From DATBFU01 sp035498405 (GTDB taxonomy: Bacteria; Acidobacteriota; Thermoanaerobaculia; UBA5066; Gp7-AA6), in NCBI GenBank assembly GCA_035498405.1, contig DATKAE010000084.1, positions 1 to 64,000 of the forward strand: a DNA stretch of 64,000 nt, in the 5' to 3' direction. Both the position numbers and the translations under genes were made by a program. Every line of letters starts with the position of its first letter. The first letter of the stretch is position 1. This document shows, piece after piece, positions 16,123 through 25,474 of the stretch. Under the pieces are notes generated by a model, which made no database searches, had not been told where the DNA came from, and worked only from the letters and a program-made list of their open reading frames with translations.

Positions 16123-18893
16123 GGCTCGCCGACCAGCTCGAATCCGGCCCACAGGGCGGGGTCCCGGAATCGCCGCTGCGCCTCGAGCTGCGCGGCCCGC
16201 AACGCCTCCGCCTTGCCGTGCCCGGCCTGCAGATTCGCGTAGAAGCGGTCCATCAGGAAGGTCGTCGCGCGGTCGTCGACGTCCCACTGGCTGACGACGA
16301 CGGAGGGCGTGCCGGCGTAGAGGAAGGCGCGGGTCAGACCGAGAATGCCTTCGCCGGTCACCTCGCCCAGGCCGGTCGAGCAACCGCTCAGGACGACGAG
16401 GTCTGCGTGCAGGACGAGGCCGAAGATCTCGTCGGCGCGCAGATAGCCGTCCTCGCCCTCGCCTTCCGCGAGGAGCAACGCGGAGTCGAGCGGCCGCCGG
16501 TCGGAGACTAGGCCGTGCGTCGCGAAGTGGAGGACCTCGCGGCCTCCGGAGCGGCTCTTGACCGCGGCCTCGGTGGCCGCGGCGCCGGTCAGCACGTCGC
16601 GCCGGGATTCGGGAAAGTGCGCCGCGACGAGCGCGCCCTCCCGGCGGGCTCCGGCCAGCCTCTCGAGCCCGGATCCCCGGGGCGGGACCGGATCCGCCAC
16701 GACGAGAGCGCTCGTCAGACCCGGGGAATGCCGCCCCTTGTTTGCCGTGTAGCGCAGCACGGACACGGCCGGAACGACGACGAGCGTATGCCTCTCGAGA
16801 AGGGTGCGACCGCTGCGGTCGAGGAGAGCCGCGAACGGAAGCAGAGAGAGAATGCCCTGCGGCGCCACGATCAGGAGCTCCTCGGGGCGCGCGGGGAGCC
16901 AGCGCGCGACCGGTTCGATGAGCAGGCGATCGAGCTCGCGCAGGCGCCGGGCGGCGTCGCGCCGCGCGGCCGGGCTCGAGCGGTTCATGTCGGCGAGGAC
17001 GGCTTGCACGAGCGAAGCGAGGCGGCCCCGTCCCGCCTCGAGCGATTCCTCGTGCAGCTCTCCTTCGGGAGAGAGCGACCAGAGAAAGAGCCGATCCTCG
17101 GTCAGGAGGTATTCGACGAGCGTGCCCCTCCGCGCGGAGACGGCCTGCCGGATGTCCTCGCCCGTCGGGGTCTCTACCGTCAGGAGGCTTGCAAGCTCGG
17201 GGTCGCGTTTCCGGAGCCGCGAGAGCGCCGCGTCGACGCGGTCGGGAGCGCCACGAGCTCCGGCAGCGACGGCTGCGTCCCCTGTCGGTAGAGGCGTCGC
17301 GCGAGTCTCTTCGAGGGCCTGCCGCACGTCTTCGAGGGCCTCGCGGGCGTCCGGATGCGGTGCCCCGCCTCTCTGCCCGAGGAGGTCGGCGAGGGCGCGG
17401 GCGCGGCAGGCCTCCGCGACCTCCAGAGCCTCCTGCGGGAGCCCCGCTCGGGTGAGCGCCTCGACGAGGTCCTCGAAGGCGCGGCGCCTCTGCTCGAGGA
17501 ATCCGATCTTCCCCGGGTCGGTCCGGACCTCGGCCCTCAGGTCGTCGATGAGGCGGACGCTCGCGCGAAGGGCCTCGACCGCTTCGGGATCTCGGCCGAG
17601 CGCCCGAAGCGCGCGGGCGCGGTCCGCCTGGACCTGCCACTCGATGTCGGGCATGGTGTTCGTGCGCGCCAGCGAGAGTGCGGCGTCCATTCGCGCGAGG
17701 GCCTCGGAGGGCCGCCCGGCGCGCAGGTCCAGCACGCCGAGCGAATCCAGGTCCGAGGCCTCAGGATCCGGTTCCCCGATCTCCCGGGCGATGGCGAGGC
17801 TCTCTTCCAGATTGGCGCGCGCCGCTTCCAGATCGCCGAGCTGGATGCACACGTCGCCGAGCTGCGACAGCGTGCGGGCCGTCTCCGCGCGGCGGCCGAG
17901 CTTCTTCCACACCGCAAGCGCCTCGTCGTATCGCTCGAGGCCCTCGCGTTCGTGGCCCAGATGGGTGAGGCAGACCCCGATGTTCCAGGCGGCAAAGCCG
18001 ATCTGAGCCTTGTAGCCGATCTTCTTCGCGATGACGAGGGACTCCTGAAAACGCGGCTTCGCCTCCTCGAACTGTCCCAGATCCATGAGGACCACGCCGA
18101 TCCCGTTGAGCGTCTGCGCTTCGCCTTGCCGGTCTCCTCCTTCCCGCCGCAGAGGCAGAGCCTCCGCGTACAGATCGAGCGCCTTCGCGAATCGACCGCG
18201 GGCCCGGGCCACGAGACCGAGCGCGTTGAGAGTCTGGCCGATGGCCGCCGGATTGCCTTGCCCGCGCCGGATCGCCAGGGACCGCTCCATCCATTCCTCG
18301 GCGTCTCCGTAGTGGGCGAGGAAGCGATAGACGAGACCGATGTTCATGGTCGCGACGCCTTCGAGGCGGGCGGAAGGGGCATAGGCGTCGACCTCGAGGG
18401 CCCGACGATAGGCGTCGAGGGCCTCGGGGTAGCGGGCAAGGCTGTAGTTCGAGAGGCCGATGTCGTTCCAGTTGAGGGCCTCCTCGGCGGTCTGGCCCAG
18501 ACGCTGGCGGATGACGAGCGCCTCGCGCAGCGGCTCGAGCGCCGCCGCGGAGTCTCCCGAGAGCCAGCGCGCTACTCCCAGCCCTTCGAGGGCGTCACCC
18601 GTGCTCCGTTCGTCGCAGAGGGCTTCGGACAGGTCGAGAGCCGCCTGAAACCGTTCGACGGCTTCCGGGCCGTTGCCGGTCCGGTTGGCCTCCTCGCCGG
18701 CCGCGAGCTGCTTTCGAAGCTCCGCTTCCTTCGCCTCCGAGGCCGACGGCGGCGCCGACTCGACCCGAGTGCCGGCGGAAGGGGCCCCGACGGCGCGGGC
18801 GGGACGGTCCGGCGCGGCCGGGTCCGCCGACAGGGATGGCGTCGCCAGAGCGAGCAGGCACAGCAGGGTCGGGACAGCCAGGAACTGGACCAT
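16119..18893 (-). CDS. Secreted TPR-CHAT protease-like protein
   Basis: 924 residues with a signal peptide (FLAVPTLLCLLALATPSLS), about ten tetratricopeptide repeats (roughly 60-440), a helical linker and a C-terminal CHAT domain (caspase-like, clan CD). The His/Cys dyad is intact: His793 in HFATHG and Cys838 in VLSGCSTG. CHAT proteins are proteases activated through partner binding by their repeats. The signal peptide implies work in the periplasm, where the extracytoplasmic part of the adjacent anti-sigma factor would be reachable. It is the first gene of the CHAT-sigma-anti-sigma operon. GTG at 18896 is an alternative start directly before the ATG. Confidence 0.9.
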   Translation of the reverse strand: MVQFLAVPTLLCLLALATPSLSADPAAPDRPARAVGAPSAGTRVESAPPSASEAKEAELRKQLAAGEEANRTGNGPEAVERFQAALDLSEALCDERSTGDALEGLGVARWLSGDSAAALEPLREALVIRQRLGQTAEEALNWNDIGLSNYSLARYPEALDAYRRALEVDAYAPSARLEGVATMNIGLVYRFLAHYGDAEEWMERSLAIRRGQGNPAAIGQTLNALGLVARARGRFAKALDLYAEALPLRREGGDRQGEAQTLNGIGVVLMDLGQFEEAKPRFQESLVIAKKIGYKAQIGFAAWNIGVCLTHLGHEREGLERYDEALAVWKKLGRRAETARTLSQLGDVCIQLGDLEAARANLEESLAIAREIGEPDPEASDLDSLGVLDLRAGRPSEALARMDAALSLARTNTMPDIEWQVQADRARALRALGRDPEAVEALRASVRLIDDLRAEVRTDPGKIGFLEQRRRAFEDLVEALTRAGLPQEALEVAEACRARALADLLGQRGGAPHPDAREALEDVRQALEETRATPLPTGDAAVAAGARGAPDRVDAALSRLRKRDPELASLLTVETPTGEDIRQAVSARRGTLVEYLLTEDRLFLWSLSPEGELHEESLEAGRGRLASLVQAVLADMNRSSPAARRDAARRLRELDRLLIEPVARWLPARPEELLIVAPQGILSLLPFAALLDRSGRTLLERHTLVVVPAVSVLRYTANKGRHSPGLTSALVVADPVPPRGSGLERLAGARREGALVAAHFPESRRDVLTGAAATEAAVKSRSGGREVLHFATHGLVSDRRPLDSALLLAEGEGEDGYLRADEIFGLVLHADLVVLSGCSTGLGEVTGEGILGLTRAFLYAGTPSVVVSQWDVDDRATTFLMDRFYANLQAGHGKAEALRAAQLEAQRRFRDPALWAGFELVGEP

Positions 18894-18991
18894 CACAATA
18901 GTTTCCCGTTTCCGCAGACGACATTCCAGCGGCCGCGGCGGTCCGCGGAGCGCCCGGATCAGACCCGCGTGGTCCTGAGGGTCGCCTTTGA

Positions 18992-19039
<48 letters not shown>

Positions 19040-19553
19040 TCCCTTCAACGAGTTCCGCTGCCACGCTCCGCTCATTTCTGCATCTACCTCGCTCGGACCG
19101 TAGCGGTCCCGTAGCCGTTCGTGGACTGCAAACGTCCGACAACCGTCGTCTCGTTCGAACACTCACTCGCGGGTTCGCCCCAAGTCAATCAACCGGGGTA
19201 TCGAGCGCCGACCGACAGCTACTGTTGGCCTCCACCGATGCCCTCAAGGATGGAAGCGCGCAGGCGACTTCGAGAATCGCGAACGACGGCCGCGTCCTCC
19301 CAGAGCTCTCGATAAACGATGAATCGGTCACCAACCCTTTCGGTACAAATGGAACTGGCCAGCCAGACTGCCCTTCGACATCCGCGAAAGGCTTGCGGCC
19401 GCTGAAGGCGTCGAGCCAAGAGCCTTACCTCCTCGCCCCCCTCATCTTTCTCGGTGAGATAAGATTCGCGCAGCGGATCGAGGAGGAAATGGACATCCGG
19501 TGCGAGTGCCGGCTCCTGCCTCATTTCTCCCAGCCTTCCGCCAGGGAGGTCTC
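19040..19553. other. Non-coding or unrecognised stretch
   Basis: About 510 bp between repeat copy 2 and the S74-domain gene. Frames here have no family resemblance, and the one that reads through the tRNA copy is an artefact of it. No integrase remnant or terminator was seen. Confidence 0.4.
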
Positions 19554-20954
19554 ATGTCTCGTCTGATTCGTATCTCTCCTCTGATTCTGGCTTCCCTCTT
19601 CTACGCCAATGGGGTTCTTGGCCAGGAGATCCCGGCGGCGCGGCAAATTGCGAACTGGCCGGCGCCGCTCTCTTGGACTCCTTCGGGTGAGACAATGTCT
19701 GCCCCCGAGGGGGTCGGGCCTGGGGGCGCACGTGGCCTGACGCCGCTCTCGACCACGGCAGTTCCCCTGACCTCGCCAGAGCCTTTTGTTGGGATCACGC
19801 CCTGCCGCATCGCCAACACCACCGGCAACGGCGGCTTCTCCGGCGCCTACGGCCCTCCCGCGCTGTCCCAGGGTGTACCCCGCGACTTCACCCTGACCGG
19901 CCAGTGCGGGATCCCGGCCTCGGCAGTCGCCGTCTCTCTCAACCTCACCGTGACCAACACCACCGGTGCCGGCTTCATCAAGATCTTCCCCGCCGGCGGA
20001 TCGATACCCACCGTCTCGACGCTCAACTACGTGGCCGGCCAGGTCATCGCCAACGCCGCGGTCGTGCCGCTCGGGACCGGAGGCGCGATCACCGTGATCG
20101 CCGGCGTCTCCGGCACCGACTTCATCCTGGACGCCAACGGGTATTACGGAAGCACAGCCGCGTCCAACACGAACGTGTTTCTCGGCCCCAGTGCCGGCAA
20201 CTCGACGATGAGTGGCATCCGAAACACGGCCATCGGCCACGAAACGATCCCCTTCAACACCACCGGAAATGACAACACCGCCATCGGCTCCCTCGCGCTC
20301 AATGCCAACACCACCGGCGTCCTCAACACGGCTGTAGGCCGCGTCGCGCTCATCAACAACACCAGCGGCAGTGGCAACACCGCGGTGGGGATTGGTGCGG
20401 GCGCCAATCTCACCACGGGAGGCAACAACATCGACATAGGCAACGCGGGGGTTGCGGCGGAGTCGAACACCATCCGGATCGGCACCAGCGGCACGCAGAC
20501 GAAATTTGTCGTTGCGGGCGTGCGGGACGCAACCGTCCTGGGCGACGCGAATGCCGTCCTCATCGATTCCAATGGGACGCTTGGAACGACCCCCTTCTCC
20601 TCTGAGAAATGGAAGAGGGAGATTGCAGATATCGGCCAGGAGAGCTCCGCACTGCTGAAGCTCCGGCCGGTCTCCTTCTACTACACGAGCGACACGAGAG
20701 GTATCCGCCAGTACGGCCTGATCGCCGAGGAGGTGGCCGAAGTGATGCCGGCTCTGGTGCAGTGCTCTGCGAACGGAGAGCCCGAGGCGGTCCGTTACCA
20801 ATTCCTCGTTCCGATGCTCGTCAACGAGGTCCAGAAGGACCGAAAAACGATCCAAGAGCAGAGCCGCGAGATTCAGGAGATCAAGGCGGAACTTCAGCGT
20901 TTGGAGGCAGTGATCTCGGTTCGGGCGGATCGGGAAACAACGCCCCGGCCATAA
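19554..20954 (+). CDS. Secreted TPCR-type domain protein with YadA-like repeats and S74 intramolecular chaperone
   Basis: 466 residues. ATG at 19554 follows GGGAGGT and starts a clean signal peptide (LILASLFYANGVLG). Residues about 80-200 are a diverged TPCR-type domain (FVGITPCRIA to LDANGYYG) related to the ends of the two large proteins in the first island. Next comes a beta-rich stalk with NTAIG-type repeats like those of trimeric adhesins and phage tail fibres. The C-terminus is a peptidase S74 domain, with the candidate nucleophile at Ser349/Ser350 before EKWKREI and a YGLIAEEVAEVMP motif, and ends in a coiled coil. Family members trimerise and self-cleave. Probably a trimeric surface fibre. 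Confidence 0.87.
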   Translation: MSRLIRISPLILASLFYANGVLGQEIPAARQIANWPAPLSWTPSGETMSAPEGVGPGGARGLTPLSTTAVPLTSPEPFVGITPCRIANTTGNGGFSGAYGPPALSQGVPRDFTLTGQCGIPASAVAVSLNLTVTNTTGAGFIKIFPAGGSIPTVSTLNYVAGQVIANAAVVPLGTGGAITVIAGVSGTDFILDANGYYGSTAASNTNVFLGPSAGNSTMSGIRNTAIGHETIPFNTTGNDNTAIGSLALNANTTGVLNTAVGRVALINNTSGSGNTAVGIGAGANLTTGGNNIDIGNAGVAAESNTIRIGTSGTQTKFVVAGVRDATVLGDANAVLIDSNGTLGTTPFSSEKWKREIADIGQESSALLKLRPVSFYYTSDTRGIRQYGLIAEEVAEVMPALVQCSANGEPEAVRYQFLVPMLVNEVQKDRKTIQEQSREIQEIKAELQRLEAVISVRADRETTPRP

Positions 20955-21024
20955 GCCCCGAGGGGATTCCCGTTCAATTCCAGGTCTGAAGCGCAGGTGG
21001 GATGCGTGCGGGGAACCATTTCGA

Positions 21025-21047
21025 CGAGCCACTTACGAGGTGGCTCG
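21025..21047 (+). terminator. Hairpin downstream of the S74 gene
   Basis: A perfect 8-bp stem CGAGCCAC/GTGGCTCG with a 7-nt loop lies 70 bp after the stop. No T-run follows, so it may be a 3' stabiliser or a factor-dependent terminator. Confidence 0.35.
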
Positions 21048-21572
21048 CGGTGGGCAGATGGTGAGCCGTGTGGGACTCGAGAGCCGCCAGGGGAGTCACC
21101 CTTCCGTGGACCTTGGCGGGGGACTCAGGAGTCGGAACGCGCTTGGCGCAGTTTCAGAGCGCCAGAGAGCCCAAGACATGGGACCGCGTCGTTGATGGCA
21201 CCCGCCCCGAAGGCGGTGTAAGAGTCGTTTGCCATCGCGGCCACCGCCCGGAGGGCCTGCCGAATTGCTTCCCGCTCTGCCACCAGGCAGCTGGTGTCCC
21301 TTGAGCATCCGTTCTCCTGATTCTCGAAACCCTCCCCGTGAGCGTGCCGCTTGCAGAGCCAGGGGGGTCCGTGATGCCTTGACGAGTTTCACTGCGTCTC
21401 CCTTCTGGCCCTCCTCGTGACCGGGGCCATTCATCTGGTCACGACGGGCGTGGCTAAAACGTAGCGGTTCAGGCGCCGTCAGGCGGGTGCAGCAGCCTTC
21501 ATCGCGATCGCGAAGCCCGCGAGTTCCCGAGCATTGATGCTCATGGCGTATCATCGGAAACCAGAGTCGGGG
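21048..21572. other. Stretch without recognised gene
   Basis: About 525 bp. Only antisense-like frames without family resemblance are present. Nothing could be supported here. Confidence 0.4.
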
Positions 21573-21619
<47 letters not shown>

Positions 21620-21637
21620 CTGCTCTGCTGTTCTGCG

Positions 21638-21892
21638 ATGCGGGCCAAGATCGCTGCGAGTTGTACGCCTCGGTGCGGTGTTCTCGTCGAGGGAGAGGTG
21701 GAGACCTCCACCCGCGAGTTCATTCATCGATTCATCTTTCCGGCGGCCTCGGCCGGCGACGTGAAGGCTGCGCGCACCGAGGTCGACGACGTGCGTCTGG
21801 CCACGTTTGCGCCCGACTCCAAGAACTGGTTCCTCGAGTGCCCGCTCTGCGGCTCCAAGATCCGAATCGAAGCGGCAATGCGGACGCCTTGA
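21638..21892 (+). CDS. Possible small protein with a CxxC zinc knuckle
   Basis: An 84-residue frame ending in NWFLECPLCGSKIRIEAA, which resembles half of a zinc ribbon, preceded by an acidic/hydrophobic stretch that looks protein-like. There is no Shine-Dalgarno sequence before the ATG. It starts 18 bp after repeat copy 3, so it could be the 3' part of an ancestral gene or a new fusion. Not recognised. Confidence 0.35.
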   Translation: MRAKIAASCTPRCGVLVEGEVETSTREFIHRFIFPAASAGDVKAARTEVDDVRLATFAPDSKNWFLECPLCGSKIRIEAAMRTP

Positions 21893-22028
21893 CTTACGCC
21901 TCTTTTACGCCTAGACTGCAGCGGAGGTCGACGGGTCGTCCCCGAGGCCACGGGACGACCGCGATGGCTCCGTCGGCCTAACTTTATTGTGACTGGCTTG
22001 GCGATTTCCGAAGTTTATTAGGAAGAAT

Positions 22029-22682
22029 ATGAATCTTACCAAACGACAGAAGGAAATCCTCGATTTCATTCGAACCTATCGCGCGGAGCAGGGCATCTCG
22101 CCCACGCAACGCGAGATTCGTGAGCGCTTCGGTCTCTCCTCATTCGGCACCGTGCAAAAGCACCTGAAGCGGCTGGAGGAAAAGGGCGCTCTCTCGCGGG
22201 AGTGGAACCGTAGCCGGGGGATCTCTCCGGCGGAGCAGGGGTCGTCCCGACCGGTTGCATTGCTCGGCTTGGTGGCCGCCGGACGCCCGATCGAGCCATT
22301 TCCGGATGAGGAGTCGATCGAAGTCCCCGCCTCGCTTCTCGGCAAGGGAGAGCATTTCGTGTTGCGAGTCCGCGGGGACTCGATGATCGAGGATGGGATC
22401 CGGGACGGCGATTACGTGATTGTCGCCCGGCGGTCCCAGGCTCAGAACGGGCAGACCGTCGTCGCCCTCGTGCGGGGCGAGGCGACTCTGAAGCGCTACT
22501 ACGGAGAAGGCGGGCGCGTTCGGCTTCAGCCGGCCAACGCCGCCATGAAGCCGATGACGTACGACGTCCGTGACGTGACGCTCCAAGGGGTCGTGACCGG
22601 TCTGATGCGCAGTTATGTTGGCCCGGCCCGCGCGGCCGGAGCACGCGTCAGCGCCGCCGCCGGCCGAGACCGCCAGCGGTGA
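22029..22682 (+). CDS. lexA: LexA repressor
   Basis: 217 residues. An N-terminal winged helix (MNLTKRQKEILDFI; recognition region SSFGTVQKHLKRL) is joined to a peptidase S24 domain. The self-cleavage site is Ala84-Gly85 in LVAAGRP, with nucleophile Ser118 (GDSMIEDG) and Lys155 (EATLKRYY). The SOS master repressor: RecA filaments trigger its self-cleavage. The start is supported by AGGAAG before ATG. The C-terminus carries about 20 extra residues rich in Ala/Arg. No SOS box was recognised by eye in its own promoter, and the operator of this lineage may differ. Confidence 0.95.
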   Translation: MNLTKRQKEILDFIRTYRAEQGISPTQREIRERFGLSSFGTVQKHLKRLEEKGALSREWNRSRGISPAEQGSSRPVALLGLVAAGRPIEPFPDEESIEVPASLLGKGEHFVLRVRGDSMIEDGIRDGDYVIVARRSQAQNGQTVVALVRGEATLKRYYGEGGRVRLQPANAAMKPMTYDVRDVTLQGVVTGLMRSYVGPARAAGARVSAAAGRDRQR

Positions 22683-22726
22683 GCTCCTTTCGGCTCGAGC
22701 GCCCCTGCTAGAATGGCGCGGTTCAA

Positions 22727-22802
22727 GGCGACGTACCCAAGTGGTTAAGGGAGAGGTCTGCAAAACCTTTATTCGGCGGTTCGAATCCGCCCGTCGCCTC
22801 CA
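22727..22802 (+). tRNA. tRNA-Cys (anticodon GCA)
   Basis: Acceptor GGCGACG pairs with CGTCGCC, discriminator T, encoded CCA. The anticodon loop CTGCAAA gives GCA. A TAGAAT hexamer (22709-22714) lies 12 nt upstream and is the likely -10. Confidence 0.96.
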
Positions 22803-22909
22803 GCCCGGAAAGAAAGCCGTGAGTCATCGAGCCGCGCGCGGCCGCGGGGAGCGTCGCATCGGTCGAGTTTGCGCTTAGGATTGCCGATTCACAATTGAGC
22901 AGTCGGAAC

Positions 22910-22998
22910 GCCGGAGTGGCGGAATTGGTAGACGCACGGGACTTAAAATCCCGAGGGTCGAAAGGCCCGTGCCGGTTCGACTCCGGCCTCCGGCACCA
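22910..22998 (+). tRNA. tRNA-Leu (anticodon TAA)
   Basis: An 89-nt tRNA with a long variable arm. Acceptor GCCGGAG pairs with CTCCGGC, discriminator A, encoded CCA. Anticodon loop CTTAAAA gives TAA. Confidence 0.96.
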
Positions 22999-23020
22999 CG
23001 GGTGATGGGGGGAGGCGCGG

Positions 23021-23737
23021 GTGAGCGGCGTCATGACGGAGGCCATCAGCGGTCTTCAGGAACGGATCGGCTACGCCTTTCGCGACCCGAGCCTGCTCGA
23101 GCGAGCGCTGACGCACCGATCCTTCTCGAACGAGCACCGGGAGCTGCGGTCACCCAATAACGAGCGCCTGGAGTTCCTGGGCGACACCGTCCTCGGGTTT
23201 GTCATCGGGGACTTCATCTATCGGTCGTTTCCGAACCTGCAAGAGGGAGCGCTTTCGAAGATCAAGGCGCACCTGGTTTCGGCCAACGCGCTTGCCGCAA
23301 AGGGCCGAGAGCTCAATCTCGGGCGCTATCTGCGAATGGGTGCCGGGGAGGCGCGCTCCGGCGGCTCGGAGAAGCTTTCGCTGCTGGCCGACGCCTTCGA
23401 GGCCGTCGTCGCGGCGATCTATCTGGATGGAGGACTGCCTCCCGCCGAGAGCTTCGTGCGCCGCGTTTTCGGGCCGGACGTGGCGGGCATCGACGTGGGG
23501 GATCTCTCCTTTCACGACTACAAGACGGCGTTGCAGGAGACGGCCCAGAGCCTGGGCCTGCCGCTTCCCGAATACCGCGTGGTTGACGAGTACGGCCCCG
23601 ATCACGAGAAGTCCTTCGTGGTCGAGGTCTTCTGGGACGGCGAATCGTTCGCCTTCGGAAAGGGCTCCTCCAAGCGCGAGGCTCAGCGCAAGTCGGCCAA
23701 GGAAGCCCTGAAGAAGCTCGGGCGACTGCCGGGATAG
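23021..23737 (+). CDS. rnc: Ribonuclease III
   Basis: 238 residues. The RNase III signature NERLEFLGDTVL and the second metal site DAFEAVVAAIYLD form the catalytic domain (about 10-155). A double-stranded RNA-binding domain follows (DYKTALQETAQS to SAKEALKKLG). It processes rRNA precursors and structured mRNAs. GTG 23021 is preferred because GGGGGGAGG precedes it by 7 nt; ATG 23033 is the alternative. It lies directly behind two tRNA genes. Confidence 0.96.
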   Translation: MSGVMTEAISGLQERIGYAFRDPSLLERALTHRSFSNEHRELRSPNNERLEFLGDTVLGFVIGDFIYRSFPNLQEGALSKIKAHLVSANALAAKGRELNLGRYLRMGAGEARSGGSEKLSLLADAFEAVVAAIYLDGGLPPAESFVRRVFGPDVAGIDVGDLSFHDYKTALQETAQSLGLPLPEYRVVDEYGPDHEKSFVVEVFWDGESFAFGKGSSKREAQRKSAKEALKKLGRLPG

Positions 23738-23747
23738 AACCGAGGTC

Positions 23748-23783
23748 GGAAGGCGCGAGAACCTCTCACCTTCCTCCTTTTTT
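23748..23783 (+). terminator. Possible terminator after rnc
   Basis: GGAAGG (23748-23753) can pair with CCTTCC (23769-23774), followed by TCC and a run of six T. The loop is long (15 nt). It sits between convergent genes. Confidence 0.35.
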
Positions 23784-25474
23784 CACGGCGCCTTCTCCAG
23801 CCTCTTCAAGAACGCGTCGGGTCCCTCGAACCCAACCAGCCGGAGATCCTGTCTCTCGGTTCCGGAGGCATCGAGGAAGATGACGGTCGGGACGCCGAGG
23901 ATCGAATACTTTCGGGCCAGAGCCAAGGCCTCGGGCGAGCTCCCGCGAGTCAGATCGGCCTTGAACAACGCTCGCCTCTCCAGCTCCTTGCGGACGCGGG
24001 GATCCGAGAAGGTTCTTTGCTCGAGCTCGAGGCAGGGAATGCACCAGTCTGCCCCGAAGTCGACGATGCGGGGCCGGCCGGCGGCCTGGATTTCGGACTC
24101 GTTGTAGGGTTGCCAGCCTTCGGCCTTCCGAGGAAAGAAGAAGAGCGCGCCGGCGAGGAATAGCACGGCAGCGGAGCCGCGCAGCAATCGCGGGAGCCCG
24201 AAGCCGTGGACCGCCACGAGGATCCCGGCGATGGCCACCACGGCAGGCAGCAGCCAGGTGGAGAGCGGCTTGGGCAGGACGAGCCGGAAGAAGTAAGCGG
24301 CCATCGCGAGGAGCAGAAGGCCAAAGACCTTCTTGACGCCGTCCATCCAGCTGCCGGCCCGAGGAAGCCGGGAGAGGCTCCCCGAGAACGCGCCCAAGGC
24401 GACGTACGGCGCCCCGAGGCCGAGCCCCAGGACCCCGAACAGGAGGGTTCCGAGAGGAACGCTTTGCCGTTCGGCGATGAAGGTCAGCAGGCCGACGGTA
24501 AACGGGGCCACGCACGGAGCGGCGACAACGCCGACCAGGAGTCCCATCGCGAAGGCGCCCGGGATCCCCGTTCGAGCGCCCGCCTTTTGGAGGAGCGCGG
24601 CGGGCATCTGGATGTCGTAGAGACCGAACATGGACAGCGAGAGGAGGATGAGAACGAGCGCGATCCCCGAAAGGACCAGGGGGCTCTGCAGCACGGCGCC
24701 GAAGAGCTTGCCGGTCAGGGCCGCGATCACCCCGAGGGCCGCGTACATCACGACGATTCCGAGAACGTAGAGGGACGCGAGGAGCAGAACCCGGCTCCGA
24801 TTGCCCGGCGCCTGTCCGCCGAAGAAGCCGATGGTGAGCGGAATGACGGGATAGACGCACGGGGTCAGATTGAGGCCGAGCCCGATGACGAAAATGCTGA
24901 GAAGAACCAGGGGATAGCCCTCTCGGGCGAGGCGCTGCGAGAGCTCGCCGCCGGGTGCCGTTGTGCCGGCGCTCCCGGCAGACAAGGCCAGGGCGCCGCC
25001 CGGGAGCGCGGCGGCGCCGGCCCCGACGTGAAACGCCGCCGATGCAGGCGGATTGCACTGGCGGTCGTTGCAGGCCTGGTATTCGACGGTTCCCGACAGC
25101 GCGGGAACCGGACCGGGCGTCCAGGAGACGGGCACATCGATCGCGAAGTGCTCGTCATAAACGGAAAGGGGGGTCTCGGAGAAGGCGAACTTCTTCTTCA
25201 CGCCTTCGGGGTAGCGGGGCTCTCCGAACTGGACTCCGGAGACCGGGTCGAGCCGGACGGTCGTCGGAATCAGGTAGTCCTCCGAAGGGCGGTGGCTGTT
25301 GACGTGCCATCCGGGAGCGAGTGTGGCGGCCAGATGCAGCGTGCCCTGGCCCGGACCGGCCGCCTGGAGCTCGGCGTCGACGGTCAACAGCGGCCCTGCC
25401 GGAAGAGCGAGGCCGATGCCCGCGGCCACCAGACCGGTGAGGAAGAGCGCGAAACGGATCCGCGGCGCCCTCAA
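23783..25474 (-). CDS. dsbD: DsbD-type thiol:disulfide interchange protein
   Basis: 563 residues with the three-part DsbD plan. First a signal peptide and an N-terminal immunoglobulin-like domain with a CNDRQCNPP cysteine pair. Then a central CcdA-like bundle of about eight helices with TPCVYP and APCVAP cysteine motifs. Last a C-terminal thioredoxin domain with WCIPC and the cis-Pro of GVPTV. It moves electrons from cytoplasmic thioredoxin across the membrane to periplasmic disulfide reductases. TTG start within a TTGA overlap with the upstream thioredoxin-like gene, with AGGAGG 10 nt before it, so the two are translationally coupled. Confidence 0.93.
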   Translation of the reverse strand: MRAPRIRFALFLTGLVAAGIGLALPAGPLLTVDAELQAAGPGQGTLHLAATLAPGWHVNSHRPSEDYLIPTTVRLDPVSGVQFGEPRYPEGVKKKFAFSETPLSVYDEHFAIDVPVSWTPGPVPALSGTVEYQACNDRQCNPPASAAFHVGAGAAALPGGALALSAGSAGTTAPGGELSQRLAREGYPLVLLSIFVIGLGLNLTPCVYPVIPLTIGFFGGQAPGNRSRVLLLASLYVLGIVVMYAALGVIAALTGKLFGAVLQSPLVLSGIALVLILLSLSMFGLYDIQMPAALLQKAGARTGIPGAFAMGLLVGVVAAPCVAPFTVGLLTFIAERQSVPLGTLLFGVLGLGLGAPYVALGAFSGSLSRLPRAGSWMDGVKKVFGLLLLAMAAYFFRLVLPKPLSTWLLPAVVAIAGILVAVHGFGLPRLLRGSAAVLFLAGALFFFPRKAEGWQPYNESEIQAAGRPRIVDFGADWCIPCLELEQRTFSDPRVRKELERRALFKADLTRGSSPEALALARKYSILGVPTVIFLDASGTERQDLRLVGFEGPDAFLKRLEKAP

